This document shows, one piece after another, positions 9,784-25,884 of a stretch of DNA of 49,835 nt. The translations under genes and the position numbers were made by a program. Within the stretch, counting starts at the first letter, position 1, and each line of letters opens with the position of its first letter. Below the pieces are notes generated by a model. It was not told the DNA's origin. It saw nothing but the letters and a program-made list of their open reading frames with translations, and searched no databases. The stretch is taken from the NCBI GenBank assembly GCA_024644015.1, contig JAHELV010000008.1, forward strand, positions 25,823 through 75,657, written 5' to 3'. This DNA is from Nitriliruptorales bacterium. GTDB taxonomy: Bacteria; Actinomycetota; Nitriliruptoria; Euzebyales; JAHELV01.

Positions 9784-9807
9784 GACGCCAAGGCGCACCT
9801 TGGCGTC
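9784..9807. repeat. 10-bp inverted repeat at the start of the str transcript
   Basis: GACGCCAAGG, loop CGCA, CCTTGGCGTC forms a perfect 10-bp hairpin. It falls within the first about 35 nt after the predicted start point, a position suited to a transcript-stabilising 5' hairpin or an operator. Confidence 0.55.
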
Positions 9808-9824
9808 GCGTTCAGTCGTCAACG

Positions 9825-9853
9825 AGACTAGGTCGCTCCACCCCGGGTGTCAA
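9825..9853 (-). promoter_or_regulatory. Predicted str operon promoter
   Basis: On the minus strand a perfect TTGACA (9848-9853) is followed by a 17-bp spacer and TAGTCT (9825-9830), matching the main actinobacterial sigma consensus TTGACA-N17-TANNNT. The start point should be near 9818. It is correctly oriented for rpsL and lies in the divergent gap before the plus-strand gene at 10050. Confidence 0.7.
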
Positions 9854-10049
9854 CTTGGCGCCGGGCTCGTGCGGTCGCTCCCGTGTCCCAACATGAAACC
9901 AAGCGCGCTCGTCCGCCGGTCGACCAGGACGATCCCGGCCGCGATACGTGGACCTCGGCACGACCACGGCGCGGGTGTGGTTGTGTGAGCACAGCAGTTA
10001 CCATCGGGGTCGTCCCCACACCGCATACCGCCGAACGGGAGGCGCATAG

Positions 10050-10271
10050 ATGAGCAGCGCCGAGCCGGAGCTCGTGACACACGACAGCCGGCCGCCGGAG
10101 TACGACCTGTCGACACTGGAGGCCGACCTGGACGTAGCGGCCGCGCTGGGCGGGCTGGCCGACTTCGGAGAGGTGGCGGACGCAGAGGATCGCGTCGCTG
10201 CGGGAGACGAAGAGGTCGTGCGGCGTACCCGTGCATGGCTCGCCGCCAACCCGACCGCGGTGCGGTCCTGA
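10050..10271 (+). CDS. Small acidic protein of unknown function
   Basis: A 73-residue, strongly acidic product (MSSAEPELVTHDSRPPEYDL, then ADLDVAAALGGLADFGEVAD). I do not recognise a family and see no signal peptide or membrane segment. ATG at 10050 is preceded by GGGAGG with suitable spacing. The stop is immediately followed by the ATG of the amidase gene, so the two are probably translated together and the small protein may serve the amidase. The coding potential looks real because of the ribosome-binding site and the gapless junction. Confidence 0.7.
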   Translation: MSSAEPELVTHDSRPPEYDLSTLEADLDVAAALGGLADFGEVADAEDRVAAGDEEVVRRTRAWLAANPTAVRS

Positions 10272-11168
10272 ATGGCGCTGGACATCACCACCCGGCGCGG
10301 CTGGGGCGCGCGGACGGGCCGGACCGGTCGGCCGATGGGTCGCGTCCGTCAGCTCATCGTCCACCACTTCTGGCGACCCGATGTTCCCGCGTCGGCTTCC
10401 CGTGCCACCGAGCGCAGCGTGATGCGCGGCGTCGAGGCCTATCACGCCTCAAAGGGATGGTCGGCTGCGCCGGGCTACCAATGGGTGGTCTTCGACTCCG
10501 GGCGGATCTACGAGGGCGTCGGCTGGGGCCGGACGGGCGTGCACACCGCCGGATACAACTCTGTCTCGATCGCCTTCTGCTTCGGCAATGACGGCGACGC
10601 GGCCCAGCCGACTGAAGCGGCGTGGCGCGCGGCCTCTGACCTCCGGGCGATTGCGGTGGCGCGCGGCGCTCTCGCGACGCCGTTTCGACTGACGGGACAC
10701 CGCGACCACGCGGCGAAGAGCTGCCCCGGCAATCGCACCTACCCGCGTATCGGCCGCATCCGCACCGCCCCGCCAACGGGAGATGATGACATGCTGCGCA
10801 CAGGCGACGCCGGCAACGAAGTCGGCGAGCTACAGCAGGACCTCAACCGTCTGGTGTGGACCCTGCGTGAGCACGGCCGCATCGGCACCACCAGGGAAGA
10901 GCCGGTCAGGCAACCTGGTTGGTACCGGCTCAAGGCCGATGAGAACTACGGCGCGAAGACGGTCACAGCGGTCGCCTGGGCCAAGCAACAGCTCGGCTAC
11001 CGCGGCGGCGGCAACTCCGCACCGGCCGGGTTCCTCGCACGGCTCGCGACCGTCGCCTGGGCCAATCCGGGGCTGTACCGCGCGGAGGCCCGCAACGACA
11101 CCCAGAGCAAGCGACTTGTCGCCCTGGAAGGGCATACGCACAGCGAGGACGGCTCGATCGTCCCCTGA
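10272..11168 (+). CDS. Peptidoglycan-recognition-type N-acetylmuramoyl-L-alanine amidase
   Basis: A predicted zinc amidase that cleaves the bond between N-acetylmuramic acid and the stem peptide. Residues about 1-165 match the amidase_2/PGRP fold: RRGWGAR near the start, LIVHHFWRP (first zinc His), GYQWVVFDSGRIYEGVGW, and the C-terminal TGHRDHAAKSCPG with the His and Cys zinc ligands. The remaining about 130 residues (from DDDMLRTGDAGNEVGELQQD) resemble a peptidoglycan-binding repeat, followed by a less clear tail. No signal peptide is visible, which is more like an endolysin or phage-derived enzyme than a secreted autolysin. It is coupled to the small acidic gene upstream. Confidence 0.85.
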   Translation: MALDITTRRGWGARTGRTGRPMGRVRQLIVHHFWRPDVPASASRATERSVMRGVEAYHASKGWSAAPGYQWVVFDSGRIYEGVGWGRTGVHTAGYNSVSIAFCFGNDGDAAQPTEAAWRAASDLRAIAVARGALATPFRLTGHRDHAAKSCPGNRTYPRIGRIRTAPPTGDDDMLRTGDAGNEVGELQQDLNRLVWTLREHGRIGTTREEPVRQPGWYRLKADENYGAKTVTAVAWAKQQLGYRGGGNSAPAGFLARLATVAWANPGLYRAEARNDTQSKRLVALEGHTHSEDGSIVP

Positions 11169-11285
11169 TGACGGGGTCGTCAGCAGCCTGATCGCCGCAT
11201 GACGATTGACCTGGCGGACGAGACCGTTAGGGCGCAGCGCTCCCCGGGCCGGCGGATCTGCACCCCGCGAATGCGACCGCGCTGC

Positions 11286-11609
11286 TCATCCGACGACCAC
11301 GGCGGTCCCGCTGGTGGTGACCATCAGCATCGAGCCGTTGCCCGTCTGGATGGTCTCGTAGTCGATGTCGACGCCGACAACCGCGTTCGCCCCCCGCTCG
11401 GCGGCCTCACGTTCCATCTCCTGCAACGCGATCTTGCGGGCCTTGCCCAGTTCCCGCTCGTAGGCCCCCGAGCGGCCGCCGACGATGTCGCGGATCCCGG
11501 CGAAGAAGTCCTTGAAGACGTTCGCGCCCAGGATCGCCTCGCCAGTAACGATACCCAGATACTCGTCGATCCGATGGTCTGGCAGCACCGAGGTGGTCGT
11601 GATGATCAT
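11286..11609 (-). CDS. YbjQ/UPF0145-family protein
   Basis: A 107-residue protein of the YbjQ (UPF0145) family, annotated as a putative heavy-metal-binding domain; its molecular role is not established. Diagnostic segments are [40 protein letters not shown], the polar helix [20 protein letters not shown], and [15 protein letters not shown]. The start ATG at 11609 follows GGGGGAGA. A longer in-frame start at 11780 would add 57 unconserved residues that cross the helicase 3' end, so it is rejected. Confidence 0.85.
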   Translation of the reverse strand: MIITTTSVLPDHRIDEYLGIVTGEAILGANVFKDFFAGIRDIVGGRSGAYERELGKARKIALQEMEREAAERGANAVVGVDIDYETIQTGNGSMLMVTTSGTAVVVG

Positions 11610-11712
11610 GGTGGTCTCCCCCACCGCGCCGCGCGTGGTCTGCCCGCAGCGTAGCGCAGAGAGCCGCGACGGCTCAGACGTACCGCTCCGCGCGCAGAGG
11701 GTGCGTCGCCGG

Positions 11713-13332
11713 TCACAGCCGGCGCAACCAGTCGTCCGCGTGGCGGAGGCGGCGCTCCAACTGGTCGACCGTCGCCTCACCGATACGGCGGATGCCGACC
11801 TGGCGATTGAGGTCGAGGTTGATCTTGGAGTACGTCAGTCCCGTCAGCCGGGCGAGGCTGCGGACCCTGGACGTGTTCTGGTCGCGCAGCCTGCGCTTGT
11901 GCGCCTGCCGGCTCTGCGGTCCCGCTGACACGCCGGCCGACTCGCGCCCCGACAGCGGGGGCGGTGGTGCGAGTGTGACCGGAAGTGTTCCGTCGTCGCC
12001 GGGATCGGGCTCGACCGCCACGACGTCGAAGGCCGGCGAGCTCTCGGCGGGTGGCCCCAGCGGTGTGGCCGAGATCGCGGCGAACAGCGACAGTTGGTCA
12101 CGCTGCTGGGAAGCTGCCTGCTCGATCGGCGCCTCGTGCTCGTCGTGATCGTCCTCACGGCGTCGCAGACTGTGACGTCGCTGCTCGGTGATCTGAGCCG
12201 CCCACCGGCGTAGTCGGTGGTCGTCGGGCAGGAACAGGTAGGCCTGCTGCCGCGGCATCCCCCGTCGCCAGCGGACGAACCGTCCGACCGCCTGACGGAA
12301 GAACAACTCGGTCGTCGTGGTCGTGGCGTATACGCCGACCCGCAGCCGCGGGATGTCAACGCCTTCGGACACCATCCGCACGGCCACCAACCACTGACTG
12401 TCGCCGGCGGCGAACGTCGTGATGCGCGCCGACGCGCGCGGATCCTCCGAGGTCGCCACCGCCGCCTCGACACCGTGACGTGCGCGCAGCAGTGCGGCGA
12501 TCCCACGAGCATGCTCCTGGTCGGTGGCGATGACCAGTCCCCCGGCGTCTGGCTGTTGATCCTGTCGGATCTGACACAGCCGTGCGTGCGCCGTATCGAG
12601 CACCGCCGGCAGCCACTCCCCATACAGCGACAACGCCGTCCGGAGGCGCTGGCTCGACGCTGTCGCGTCCAACCGATCGGCAAAGGTCGCCGATCGCACG
12701 AGCCCGTCCGCGCCGGTCCATTCCATGCGCCCATCCGTGCGCGGGAAGAACACCGGGCGCACCACCTTGCCGTCAACGAGCGCCTCGCCATAGCCGTACT
12801 CGAAGTCGGGCGCCGCAACGTCACCCGCGTAGCGCACGTACGGAATCGCGTTCGTGTCGGAACGAAACGGCGTACCCGACATGCAGAGCCGGCGCCCGGC
12901 GTGGGCGAACGCGATCTGCAGCCCGTCACCCCAGGATCGTTCGTCGCCGGCGTGATGGATCTCGTCGAGGATGACGAACGCATTCCGTGCGAGGCGTGAC
13001 ACCGCTGCCGCCGACAGCGCCACCTGCTGATAGGTGATGACAACACCGTGCATGTCGGCTGGAAGAAACCCGGCCGCCGGTGACCACTCGGAGTCCAGGT
13101 GCAGGTCGAAACTCGCCGCGGCCTCGGCCCACTGCGTCTTCAGGTGCGCGGTCGGGGCGACGACGAGCACACGCCGGTGCGGGTCGCTGGCGAGCTCGGA
13201 CAGCGCGGCCGCCAGAGCAAACGTCGTCTTGCCCGCACCCGGGGTCGCGACGGCGAGGAAGTCGGCGCCGCCTTCGACGAACCGGTCCAACGCCCGTGCC
13301 TGCCAGGGGCGGAGCCGAACGGAGCGGGTCAT
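11713..13332 (-). CDS. DEAD/DEAH-box superfamily 2 helicase
   Basis: A 539-residue superfamily 2 NTPase. Motif I is [15 protein letters not shown], preceded by a Q-like [12 protein letters not shown]. Motif Ia is [12 protein letters not shown], motif [11 protein letters not shown], motif [12 protein letters not shown]. The C-terminal RecA domain contains [20 protein letters not shown] and [12 protein letters not shown] (motifs V and VI). The extra C-terminal region (about 440-539) ends in a small helical segment [19 protein letters not shown]. It resembles helicases annotated as DNA repair or type III restriction-like, but no nuclease partner is nearby. The start at 13332 is chosen over 13374 because conservation begins with [11 protein letters not shown]. 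Confidence 0.88.
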   Translation of the reverse strand: MTRSVRLRPWQARALDRFVEGGADFLAVATPGAGKTTFALAAALSELASDPHRRVLVVAPTAHLKTQWAEAAASFDLHLDSEWSPAAGFLPADMHGVVITYQQVALSAAAVSRLARNAFVILDEIHHAGDERSWGDGLQIAFAHAGRRLCMSGTPFRSDTNAIPYVRYAGDVAAPDFEYGYGEALVDGKVVRPVFFPRTDGRMEWTGADGLVRSATFADRLDATASSQRLRTALSLYGEWLPAVLDTAHARLCQIRQDQQPDAGGLVIATDQEHARGIAALLRARHGVEAAVATSEDPRASARITTFAAGDSQWLVAVRMVSEGVDIPRLRVGVYATTTTTELFFRQAVGRFVRWRRGMPRQQAYLFLPDDHRLRRWAAQITEQRRHSLRRREDDHDEHEAPIEQAASQQRDQLSLFAAISATPLGPPAESSPAFDVVAVEPDPGDDGTLPVTLAPPPPLSGRESAGVSAGPQSRQAHKRRLRDQNTSRVRSLARLTGLTYSKINLDLNRQVGIRRIGEATVDQLERRLRHADDWLRRL

Positions 13333-13467
13333 CGTGTGGTTGTGCACCTCGCGCGTGGCGGACGGACTCGGCACCCTAGCAGCGGCGCGCGGCGGGCCTC
13401 GTGATCCGACGACGGCCCACCGAAGCGAGTCCGGCGAGGCGTGCCGATCCCTGTCCGACCGTGCGCG

Positions 13468-14466
13468 TCACGAACTGCGAACGAGGATCTCTTCGGCTTC
13501 GGCTGCCCGGCGCAGCGCCGCCAGGAACAGCTCGATGGCCGGAACACGGCGGGGCGTGGCCCGCACGAACGCGGCGATCCGCCGCACACCCAGGCCGGTG
13601 TCGGCGCCCGCCGCGGCCTCGACGTCGTTGTTGTCGAGTAGCAGCGTCCGGTCTGCGGCGTCGGCCCATGCCAGCTGTGGGACGACTGCGGCGCCCAGGC
13701 CTGCCGAGACCAGACTGACAACGCTCGAGAACTCACTGCACTCGTGGTGTATCCGCGGTGCGAACTCCCACGCGGTCGTCAGCCCCGCCATCGCGTCGTG
13801 GCTGGCGGATCCACGGGTCCACGTGACCCACGGGCGGCGCGTGAGCTCGTCGACGATCACCCTCTGCTCGAGCCACTCCAACGCCGGCCAGTCGGCCGGC
13901 ACCGCGATGCGGTACGCGTCCTCGAGAACCAGCGCCGTGCGCAGGCGAGCGCCTGCCGATGTCTCACCGTCGACGCGCGACGCCGGCGCCTCGCTCGATG
14001 GCGAGCCGACGACCGTCATCTCCGCCAGCACGACATCGACCTCACCGGCATGCAGGTCTGCGATCGCCGGCCGGCGATCGCGTTCGACGACGCGCACAGC
14101 GATCTGGTGGCCCACGTCCAGCTGTGCGATGACCGGCACGACGAGACGTTTGATGATCGTCGAGAACCCCGCCACGGTCAGCGTGCTGCCCGAACCGCCG
14201 GTCCACTCGCCGACGTCGGCCTCGGCGGCGAGCAGTTCGTTGGCGATCCGCCGTCCGTGGTCCGCGAGCTGCTCACCGGCCACGGTGAGTCTGGCCTGGC
14301 GTCGGGAACGGTCGACGAGGGCGACGCCGGCTTCGCGCTCCAGGCGCACGAGCTGCTGTGAGACCGCGGAGGGGGTCAGGTGCAGCGCATCGGCTGCAGC
14401 GACCACACCCCCACGGTCAGAAACCGCCGCCAGCACGAGAAGACGCCGGGGATCAAGGGTGATCAT
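13468..14466 (-). CDS. LysR-family transcriptional regulator
   Basis: A 332-residue LysR-type regulator: N-terminal winged helix-turn-helix (LDPRRLLVLAAVSDRGGVVA, ADALHLTPSAVSQQLVRLER) followed by the two-lobed effector-binding domain. It is divergent from a small membrane-protein gene at 14573, the usual arrangement for a LysR regulator and its target. The effector is unknown. TAGCAT at 14473-14478 (minus strand) lies 6 nt before the ATG and no ribosome-binding site is visible, so the message may be leaderless, as is common in actinobacteria. Confidence 0.92.
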   Translation of the reverse strand: MITLDPRRLLVLAAVSDRGGVVAAADALHLTPSAVSQQLVRLEREAGVALVDRSRRQARLTVAGEQLADHGRRIANELLAAEADVGEWTGGSGSTLTVAGFSTIIKRLVVPVIAQLDVGHQIAVRVVERDRRPAIADLHAGEVDVVLAEMTVVGSPSSEAPASRVDGETSAGARLRTALVLEDAYRIAVPADWPALEWLEQRVIVDELTRRPWVTWTRGSASHDAMAGLTTAWEFAPRIHHECSEFSSVVSLVSAGLGAAVVPQLAWADAADRTLLLDNNDVEAAAGADTGLGVRRIAAFVRATPRRVPAIELFLAALRRAAEAEEILVRSS

Positions 14467-14572
14467 GTAGCGATGCTACAACGAATCGCAACAACATTGC
14501 ACATGTGATCGTTTGCACAAGCGGTCATGCTGGCCGACGCAATCGCCGGACGAAACGGCAACGGAGTCAGCA
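14467..14572. promoter_or_regulatory. Divergent LysR / membrane-protein control region
   Basis: The spacer is locally A/T-richer than its surroundings. It contains GTAGC-GAT-GCTAC (14467-14479), a perfect 5-bp inverted repeat just upstream of the LysR ATG, which overlaps the candidate -10 (TAGCAT, minus strand). This is a plausible autoregulatory LysR site; the binding site proper cannot be fixed by eye. Confidence 0.35.
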
Positions 14573-14908
14573 ATGGAAACCGTCATCGAAATCGCCGGGT
14601 GGTGCGCCGCCGGTGTGCTCCTTTGCGCGTATGTGCTGCTGTCACGCGGCAGGTTGTCCGGGCAGGCGTCGTCGTACCAGACACTGAACGTCGTGGGCAG
14701 CCTGCTCATCGGGGTGAATTCACTGGCGCACGAGGCGTGGCCGTCAGTCAGCATCAACGTGGTCTGGCTGGCGATCGGCATCATCACACTGGTCACGGCC
14801 CGACAGCGCACGGCGCAGGAAGAACACGACGGCCAGCTCGACGTCGACGGTCAACCGTCACCCCGCGAAGACGTGTCCGGGCGCCTGCGACCATCCCACG
14901 GCGCCTGA
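14573..14908 (+). CDS. Small CBU_0592-like membrane protein
   Basis: A 111-residue protein with three hydrophobic segments: IEIAGWCAAGVLLCAYVLLS, LNVVGSLLIGVNSLAHEAWP and VVWLAIGIITLVT. The pattern (AYxLLSxGxL...yQxLNxxGs...aWPs..iNxxW) matches the CBU_0592-type small membrane family, whose function is unknown. The polar tail from about residue 75 is Gln/Asp-rich. The start at 14573 follows GGAG; a frame extension to 14513 has no support. It is probably the target of the divergent LysR gene. Confidence 0.75.
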   Translation: METVIEIAGWCAAGVLLCAYVLLSRGRLSGQASSYQTLNVVGSLLIGVNSLAHEAWPSVSINVVWLAIGIITLVTARQRTAQEEHDGQLDVDGQPSPREDVSGRLRPSHGA

Positions 14909-14972
14909 CGACGCGTCGCGTGCGGGCAGCGGGCTCTGACGCCGACAGCGCGCGGTCCGCGCCGCTCGCCCG

Positions 14973-15770
14973 CTACGCGGCCGTCGCGGCCAGGTAGCGC
15001 AGGATCTCGACGTCCTGGGCGCGACGCTCGTCGTAGCCGGGCGTCTCGAGCACGGCAGCCGGCGCGCCCGCCGCCGCGATCATCTCGGCGATGCACGCCA
15101 GCCCCATGACGCCGGCGCCGAGGTTGGCGTGACGGTCGCGTCCGGAGCCCGAGGGCGAGGCCGAGTCGTTGACGTGAATCAGGTCCACCGCGCCGGTCGC
15201 AGCGACGAACTGCTCGACCCAGCCGCCCGGATCCTTCTCGGCGGCAGGGTCGGCCGCGAAGGCATGCGCCGTGTCCAGGCACGCACCGACCGACATCGAG
15301 CGATCGCACGACCGCAGCGCGCTGAACAGCGCGGCGATGCTGTCCAGATGACGTCCGAGCGATGCCCGTCCGGACGCGGTGTTCTCGATCAGCAAGGGCA
15401 CATCGCCGCGCAGGCGCCGCAGCAGCCCCGTCCAGCGCTCGATGCCGGCCGCAATGGTGCCGTCCACACCGGCCTGCCCCGCATGCACGACCACGCCGCG
15501 TGCACCGACGGTGGCGGCTGCGTCGATGGTCTGCTGCAGCAGCACCCCTGTCCGCTCACGGACTTGTGGGTCAGCGCTTGCCGGGTTGCACAGATACGGT
15601 GCGTGCACAGCCACCACGCGCCCCGACGCAGCCAGCGCAGCCGCGTCCGGCCGTCGTCGTGGCGCCTGCCAGGTCCGCGGTGAGGACACGTGGATCTGGA
15701 AGAGGTCGAGGCCGAGGCGGTCCGCTGCGGTGAGCGGATCCTTCGACGGCAGGTGCCCACCGATGCGCAT
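14973..15770 (-). CDS. nfo: Deoxyribonuclease IV (AP endonuclease, Nfo-like)
   Basis: A TIM-barrel zinc endonuclease that incises DNA 5' to abasic sites in base-excision repair. The 265-residue sequence has the family order: MRIGGHLPSKD, FQIHVSSPRTWQ, VVAVHAPYLCNPAS, GVVVHAGQAG, LLIENTASGRASLG, GACLDTAHAFAAD, LIHVNDSASPSGSGRDRHAN and AVLETPGYDE. The His, Asp and Glu residues expected for the three zinc ions are in these motifs. M. tuberculosis also carries its endonuclease IV gene just downstream of rpoC, so the neighbourhood is conserved. Confidence 0.92.
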   Translation of the reverse strand: MRIGGHLPSKDPLTAADRLGLDLFQIHVSSPRTWQAPRRRPDAAALAASGRVVAVHAPYLCNPASADPQVRERTGVLLQQTIDAAATVGARGVVVHAGQAGVDGTIAAGIERWTGLLRRLRGDVPLLIENTASGRASLGRHLDSIAALFSALRSCDRSMSVGACLDTAHAFAADPAAEKDPGGWVEQFVAATGAVDLIHVNDSASPSGSGRDRHANLGAGVMGLACIAEMIAAAGAPAAVLETPGYDERRAQDVEILRYLAATAA

Positions 15771-15824
15771 GCACCAAGGATCGCATGTGGCGTGCGGCCA
15801 TTCGCCCGGCGCCCAAACGTACCC

Positions 15825-16487
15825 TCAGAGCTCGTCGAGGATCTGGGCGCGCTTGCGGGTGAACTCATCATCGGTCACCAGGCCCTTCGCCTTCAACTCG
15901 TCGAGCTGGTGCAGTCGCTCCTCCGCCGACGGCGCAGCGGACGTGGCGGCTGGGGCGTGCCGTTGCATGACGTCGGCGATCGCCTCCGCATCCCGATGGG
16001 AGTCGGCTTCCTCGTCGGCAGCCACCTGCTGGAAGATGATGCTGCGGACCTGCTCGGGATCTGGGATGTTCTCGAAGACCGAGTCCCCGGTCTCGCCCGC
16101 CGACTCGATGGTGACGATGCCGTTGTTGAGCAGCCTGGCGATCAGACTCTGATCGAAGTTGACGTTGTTGATGCGGTTGAGCGGGATCGAGACGCCGCGT
16201 CGACGAAAGACGCCGCTCTGGTAGGCCACCCGTTCGCTGGTGACGGCGAACCTGGTCGTCTGCCATCGAACGAACTCGTAGACGGTGTTGCCGAGCCACA
16301 CGACGAAGGCGGCGAGCGTCAGCCAGCCCAGCGCGGTCGACACCGTGCCGCCAGTCATGCTCCGCAGCACGAAGAGGGCGGCCACGCCGATGCCGGCGGC
16401 CACCTGCTTCCAGAAGTACCACCAGTGCGGATGGGAGTGGAGCACCATCCGTTCACCCGGCATCAAGTCGAGTTGCGGTCCGACCAT
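15825..16487 (-). CDS. Bacterial PH-domain membrane protein with SHOCT tail
   Basis: A 220-residue protein. After a short cytosolic start it has two membrane segments (QVAAGIGVAALFVLRSM and ALGWLTLAAFVVWLGNTVYE). A bacterial PH (bPH2/YdbS-like) domain follows: TRFAVTSERVAYQSGVFRRR, VSIPLNRINNVNFDQSLIAR, GIVTIESAG. The C-terminus carries a SHOCT motif, EERLHQLDELKAKGLVTDDE. The function is unknown; SHOCT domains are often oligomerisation modules. It stands between nfo and the SIMPL lipoprotein gene, all on the minus strand. Confidence 0.85.
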   Translation of the reverse strand: MVGPQLDLMPGERMVLHSHPHWWYFWKQVAAGIGVAALFVLRSMTGGTVSTALGWLTLAAFVVWLGNTVYEFVRWQTTRFAVTSERVAYQSGVFRRRGVSIPLNRINNVNFDQSLIARLLNNGIVTIESAGETGDSVFENIPDPEQVRSIIFQQVAADEEADSHRDAEAIADVMQRHAPAATSAAPSAEERLHQLDELKAKGLVTDDEFTRKRAQILDEL

Positions 16488-16569
16488 GCCAAGATCGTAC
16501 CGCCCGCCTACGCAGCGTTGGCACGGCGAGCCGCGCCGCGCAAGCCGACGCCGCGACGGACGACCCGCC

Positions 16570-17421
16570 TCAGTTCTCGAGCGCCCAACGGACGTTGACC
16601 CGCACCGTCACCTGCTGCGTGCCGGGTTCGATCGGCACCGCGACGTCGGCGGTGGCGGCCTCGGCCCCGAGCGTCTCGACCGGACGAGGGCTCGACACGG
16701 TCACGTCCGTGATGCCGATCAACCCGCCGAGCGACACGCCGGCGAGATCGGCGTACTGCTCCGCGCGGTCCCGGGCGTCAGCGAACGCTGCCCGGCGCGC
16801 GGCCGCGATCTGCTCACCGTCGTCCTCCAGCGCGAAGCTGACGCCCTGGATCTGGATGTCGTCGCCGCCGGCGTCGGCGATCGCGGTGAGGATCGCACCG
16901 ACCCGGTCGATCTCGCGGACCTTCACCTCGACGAGGTTCGACACCGCGTATCCAGTGATCCGCGGAGGCCCGTCGCGGCTCTCGCCGCCGTACTCGGGGA
17001 AGATCGAGAAGTCGCGTGTCTGCCGGTCCTCGGCCGCGATGCCGGTGTCGTCGAGCGTGGACAACACCCGCTCGGTCGCGGCATTCGCCGCGTCGAGCGC
17101 CTCATCCACGGTCTGCCGCACGACGCGGACGCCGACGGTGACCCGCACGACGTCGGGCGCCCCGCTCGCCTGACCCGCCCCGCCGACGGTGATGCCGGAC
17201 GAGACCCCGCTCGTCTCGCCGGCGGTCACGGCAGCGACCTCACCGCTGCTTGCGATCGCATCGTCGGCACCCACCGCCTGCGGTGCCACCTCGACGGCCG
17301 GCTCGGCGGCACTGTCTCCGTCGCCAGTCGCGGCCGCTTCGCCTTCGGTCGCGGCTGAGGAGCAGCTCGCGAGCGCCAGCGCGAGCGCGAGCAGCGTGAT
17401 GATGACAGCGGGCGTTCGCAC
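16570..17421 (-). CDS. SIMPL-domain (DUF541) lipoprotein
   Basis: A 283-residue predicted lipoprotein. GTG at 17421 follows GGGAGG and gives a signal peptide VRTPAVIITLLALALALASC with the lipobox LASC. An Ala/Glu/Asp-rich linker follows, then the SIMPL domain (VVRVTVGVRVVRQTVDEALD, ATERVLSTLDDTGI, TGYAVSNLVEVKVREIDRVG, GGDDIQIQGVSFALED, ARRAAFADARDRAEQYADLA). The E. coli relative YggE is linked to oxidative stress, but the biochemical role is unknown. Open sequence runs upstream to 17568 but lacks the signal, so the shorter start is preferred. Confidence 0.88.
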   Translation of the reverse strand: MRTPAVIITLLALALALASCSSAATEGEAAATGDGDSAAEPAVEVAPQAVGADDAIASSGEVAAVTAGETSGVSSGITVGGAGQASGAPDVVRVTVGVRVVRQTVDEALDAANAATERVLSTLDDTGIAAEDRQTRDFSIFPEYGGESRDGPPRITGYAVSNLVEVKVREIDRVGAILTAIADAGGDDIQIQGVSFALEDDGEQIAAARRAAFADARDRAEQYADLAGVSLGGLIGITDVTVSSPRPVETLGAEAATADVAVPIEPGTQQVTVRVNVRWALEN

Positions 17422-17602
17422 GGTCGGCCTCCCGGGGATCGGTGACGGGCGTGATCGTAGGACGATCGCCGGGCCCGGGAGGTTCCCCGGCCCGGGCACT
17501 CGTGGACCCGCCCCGCCGACACGACCACGCGGCGCTCGACCCTCGCCACCACTTCCCTGCCGCGTCACTGGCCGCGGACACAGAACGGCGCCCGCCGCTG
17601 CT

Positions 17603-17645
17603 GCGCAGATGACTCAGGGTGGCCGAGCCCACCACCTCTCTGCGC
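17603..17645. repeat. Degenerate/short relative of the structured element
   Basis: GACTCAGGGTGGCCGAGCCC (17611-17630) resembles the first half of the conserved core (GACTCGGGGTGTCCGAGCCC, 3 differences). It is enclosed by a 7-bp inverted repeat GCGCAGA/TCTGCGC (17603-17609 and 17639-17645). The second core hairpin is missing. It lies 25 bp from full copy 3. Confidence 0.55.
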
Positions 17646-17670
17646 GCGCCTACTGACCGCCAGCACGCAG

Positions 17671-17768
17671 GCGGCGCGGCGCATCCGTCGGAGAGCGACT
17701 CGGGGTGTCCGAGCCTCTGGCGAGGCCGGGGTCCCTGCTGGAGCTCGAAGACGGATGCGCCGCGCCGC
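17671..17768. repeat. Structured intergenic element, copy 3 (after rpoC)
   Basis: A perfect 19-bp inverted repeat (17671-17689 with 17750-17768) encloses a 60-bp core with CGACTCGGGGTGTCCGAGCC and GGCGAGGCCGGGGTCCC. It begins 21 nt after the rpoC stop. The 368-bp gap 17422-17789 otherwise holds only the degenerate copy and the SIMPL gene upstream region. No T-tract follows, but a perfect 19-bp hairpin at the end of rpoBC could still act in termination or 3'-end protection. Confidence 0.87.
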
Positions 17769-17789
17769 GACCGGTTGCGGAGCCGGCGG

Positions 17790-21773
<3,984 letters not shown>

Positions 21774-21851
21774 CTATTGCTCTCTCTTTCTTGATCGACC
21801 GGCCCCGGCGTGCACTCCGGGCTGTCGAATACGGTGCTGGGTGGAACGGGA

Positions 21852-21952
21852 GCGGTGGGCCCTGCGCCTGCGGAGGCGACCTCGGGGTGGTCCGAGCCTC
21901 AGGCGAGGACCGGGGTCCCTGCGCGAGCCGGAGCAGGCGCAGGGTCCACCGC
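21852..21952. repeat. Structured intergenic element, copy 4 (rpoB-rpoC)
   Basis: A 20-bp inverted repeat (21852-21871 with 21933-21952, one G-T pair on the plus strand) encloses a 61-bp core. Here the second hairpin is GGACC/GGTCC and the first loop has one extra base. It starts only 2 nt after the rpoB stop and ends 78 nt before the rpoC ATG. Because rpoB and rpoC must be expressed together, complete termination here is unlikely. Confidence 0.87.
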
Positions 21953-21954
21953 GG

Positions 21955-25566
<3,612 letters not shown>

Positions 25567-25686
25567 GGCGTGCTCCTTGCAAAGAACGTCAATGGACGCC
25601 AGACGAAGACCCGTCTGGCGTTACCGAACCTGGCGCAACCCGCTGCTCCCCGAACAAGGGGTCACTGAAAGAACGCGCGAAAGTGC

Positions 25687-25715
25687 AGTGTAGCTCGGGT
25701 CTACACTGCTGTCAT
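25687..25715 (-). promoter_or_regulatory. Predicted rpoB promoter
   Basis: On the minus strand ATGACA (25710-25715), a 17-bp spacer and TACACT (25687-25692) fit the main sigma consensus. The start point should be about 25680, giving a leader of about 115 nt before the rpoB TTG. This would allow rpoBC expression independent of rplJL, as known for mycobacteria. Confidence 0.6.
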
Positions 25716-25835
25716 CTGCTGCAGGTGATGTGGTTATGTCGGCCGACACGCAGCACTCCGCGCAGTGGGCCCGTTTCGTGAGGCTAGCCTGCCATCACCG
25801 GACCCATACGTCAACGACGATCGTCTCGTCCCGTC

Positions 25836-25870
25836 ACGTGCCGCCGCCTCAGGTGCTGCGGCGGACACGT
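25836..25870. repeat. Hairpin in the rplL-rpoB spacer
   Basis: CCGCCGC/GCGGCGG, extended by CACG(TG)/ACACGT with one bulged A, forms about 12 pairs around a 10-nt loop, 15 nt after the rplL stop. No T-run follows. The position matches the E. coli rplL-rpoB spacer, which holds an attenuator and an RNase III site, but equivalence is inference. The rest of the 318-bp gap 25567-25884 shows only the rpoB promoter and leader. Confidence 0.5.
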
Positions 25871-25884
25871 CATGCGTCGGCCGG

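Larger units (their letters stand above)
9356..9818 (-). other. Long 5' leader of the str operon
   Basis: About 460 nt lie between the predicted start point (about 9818) and the rpsL ATG. No convincing gene was found here. Read in the transcript direction, it holds a 10-bp hairpin (9784-9807), an 18-bp palindrome (9760-9777), an 11-bp hairpin (9510-9544), and a three-copy 45-bp repeat whose two better copies each form a 9-bp hairpin. Such a leader could host attenuation or protein binding, but no function is shown by the sequence. Confidence 0.5.

Noticed and set aside
9559-9988. Small plus-strand ORFs in the str leader region
   Set aside because: No ribosome-binding sites, no recognisable domains, and they overlap the promoter and leader of the opposite strand.
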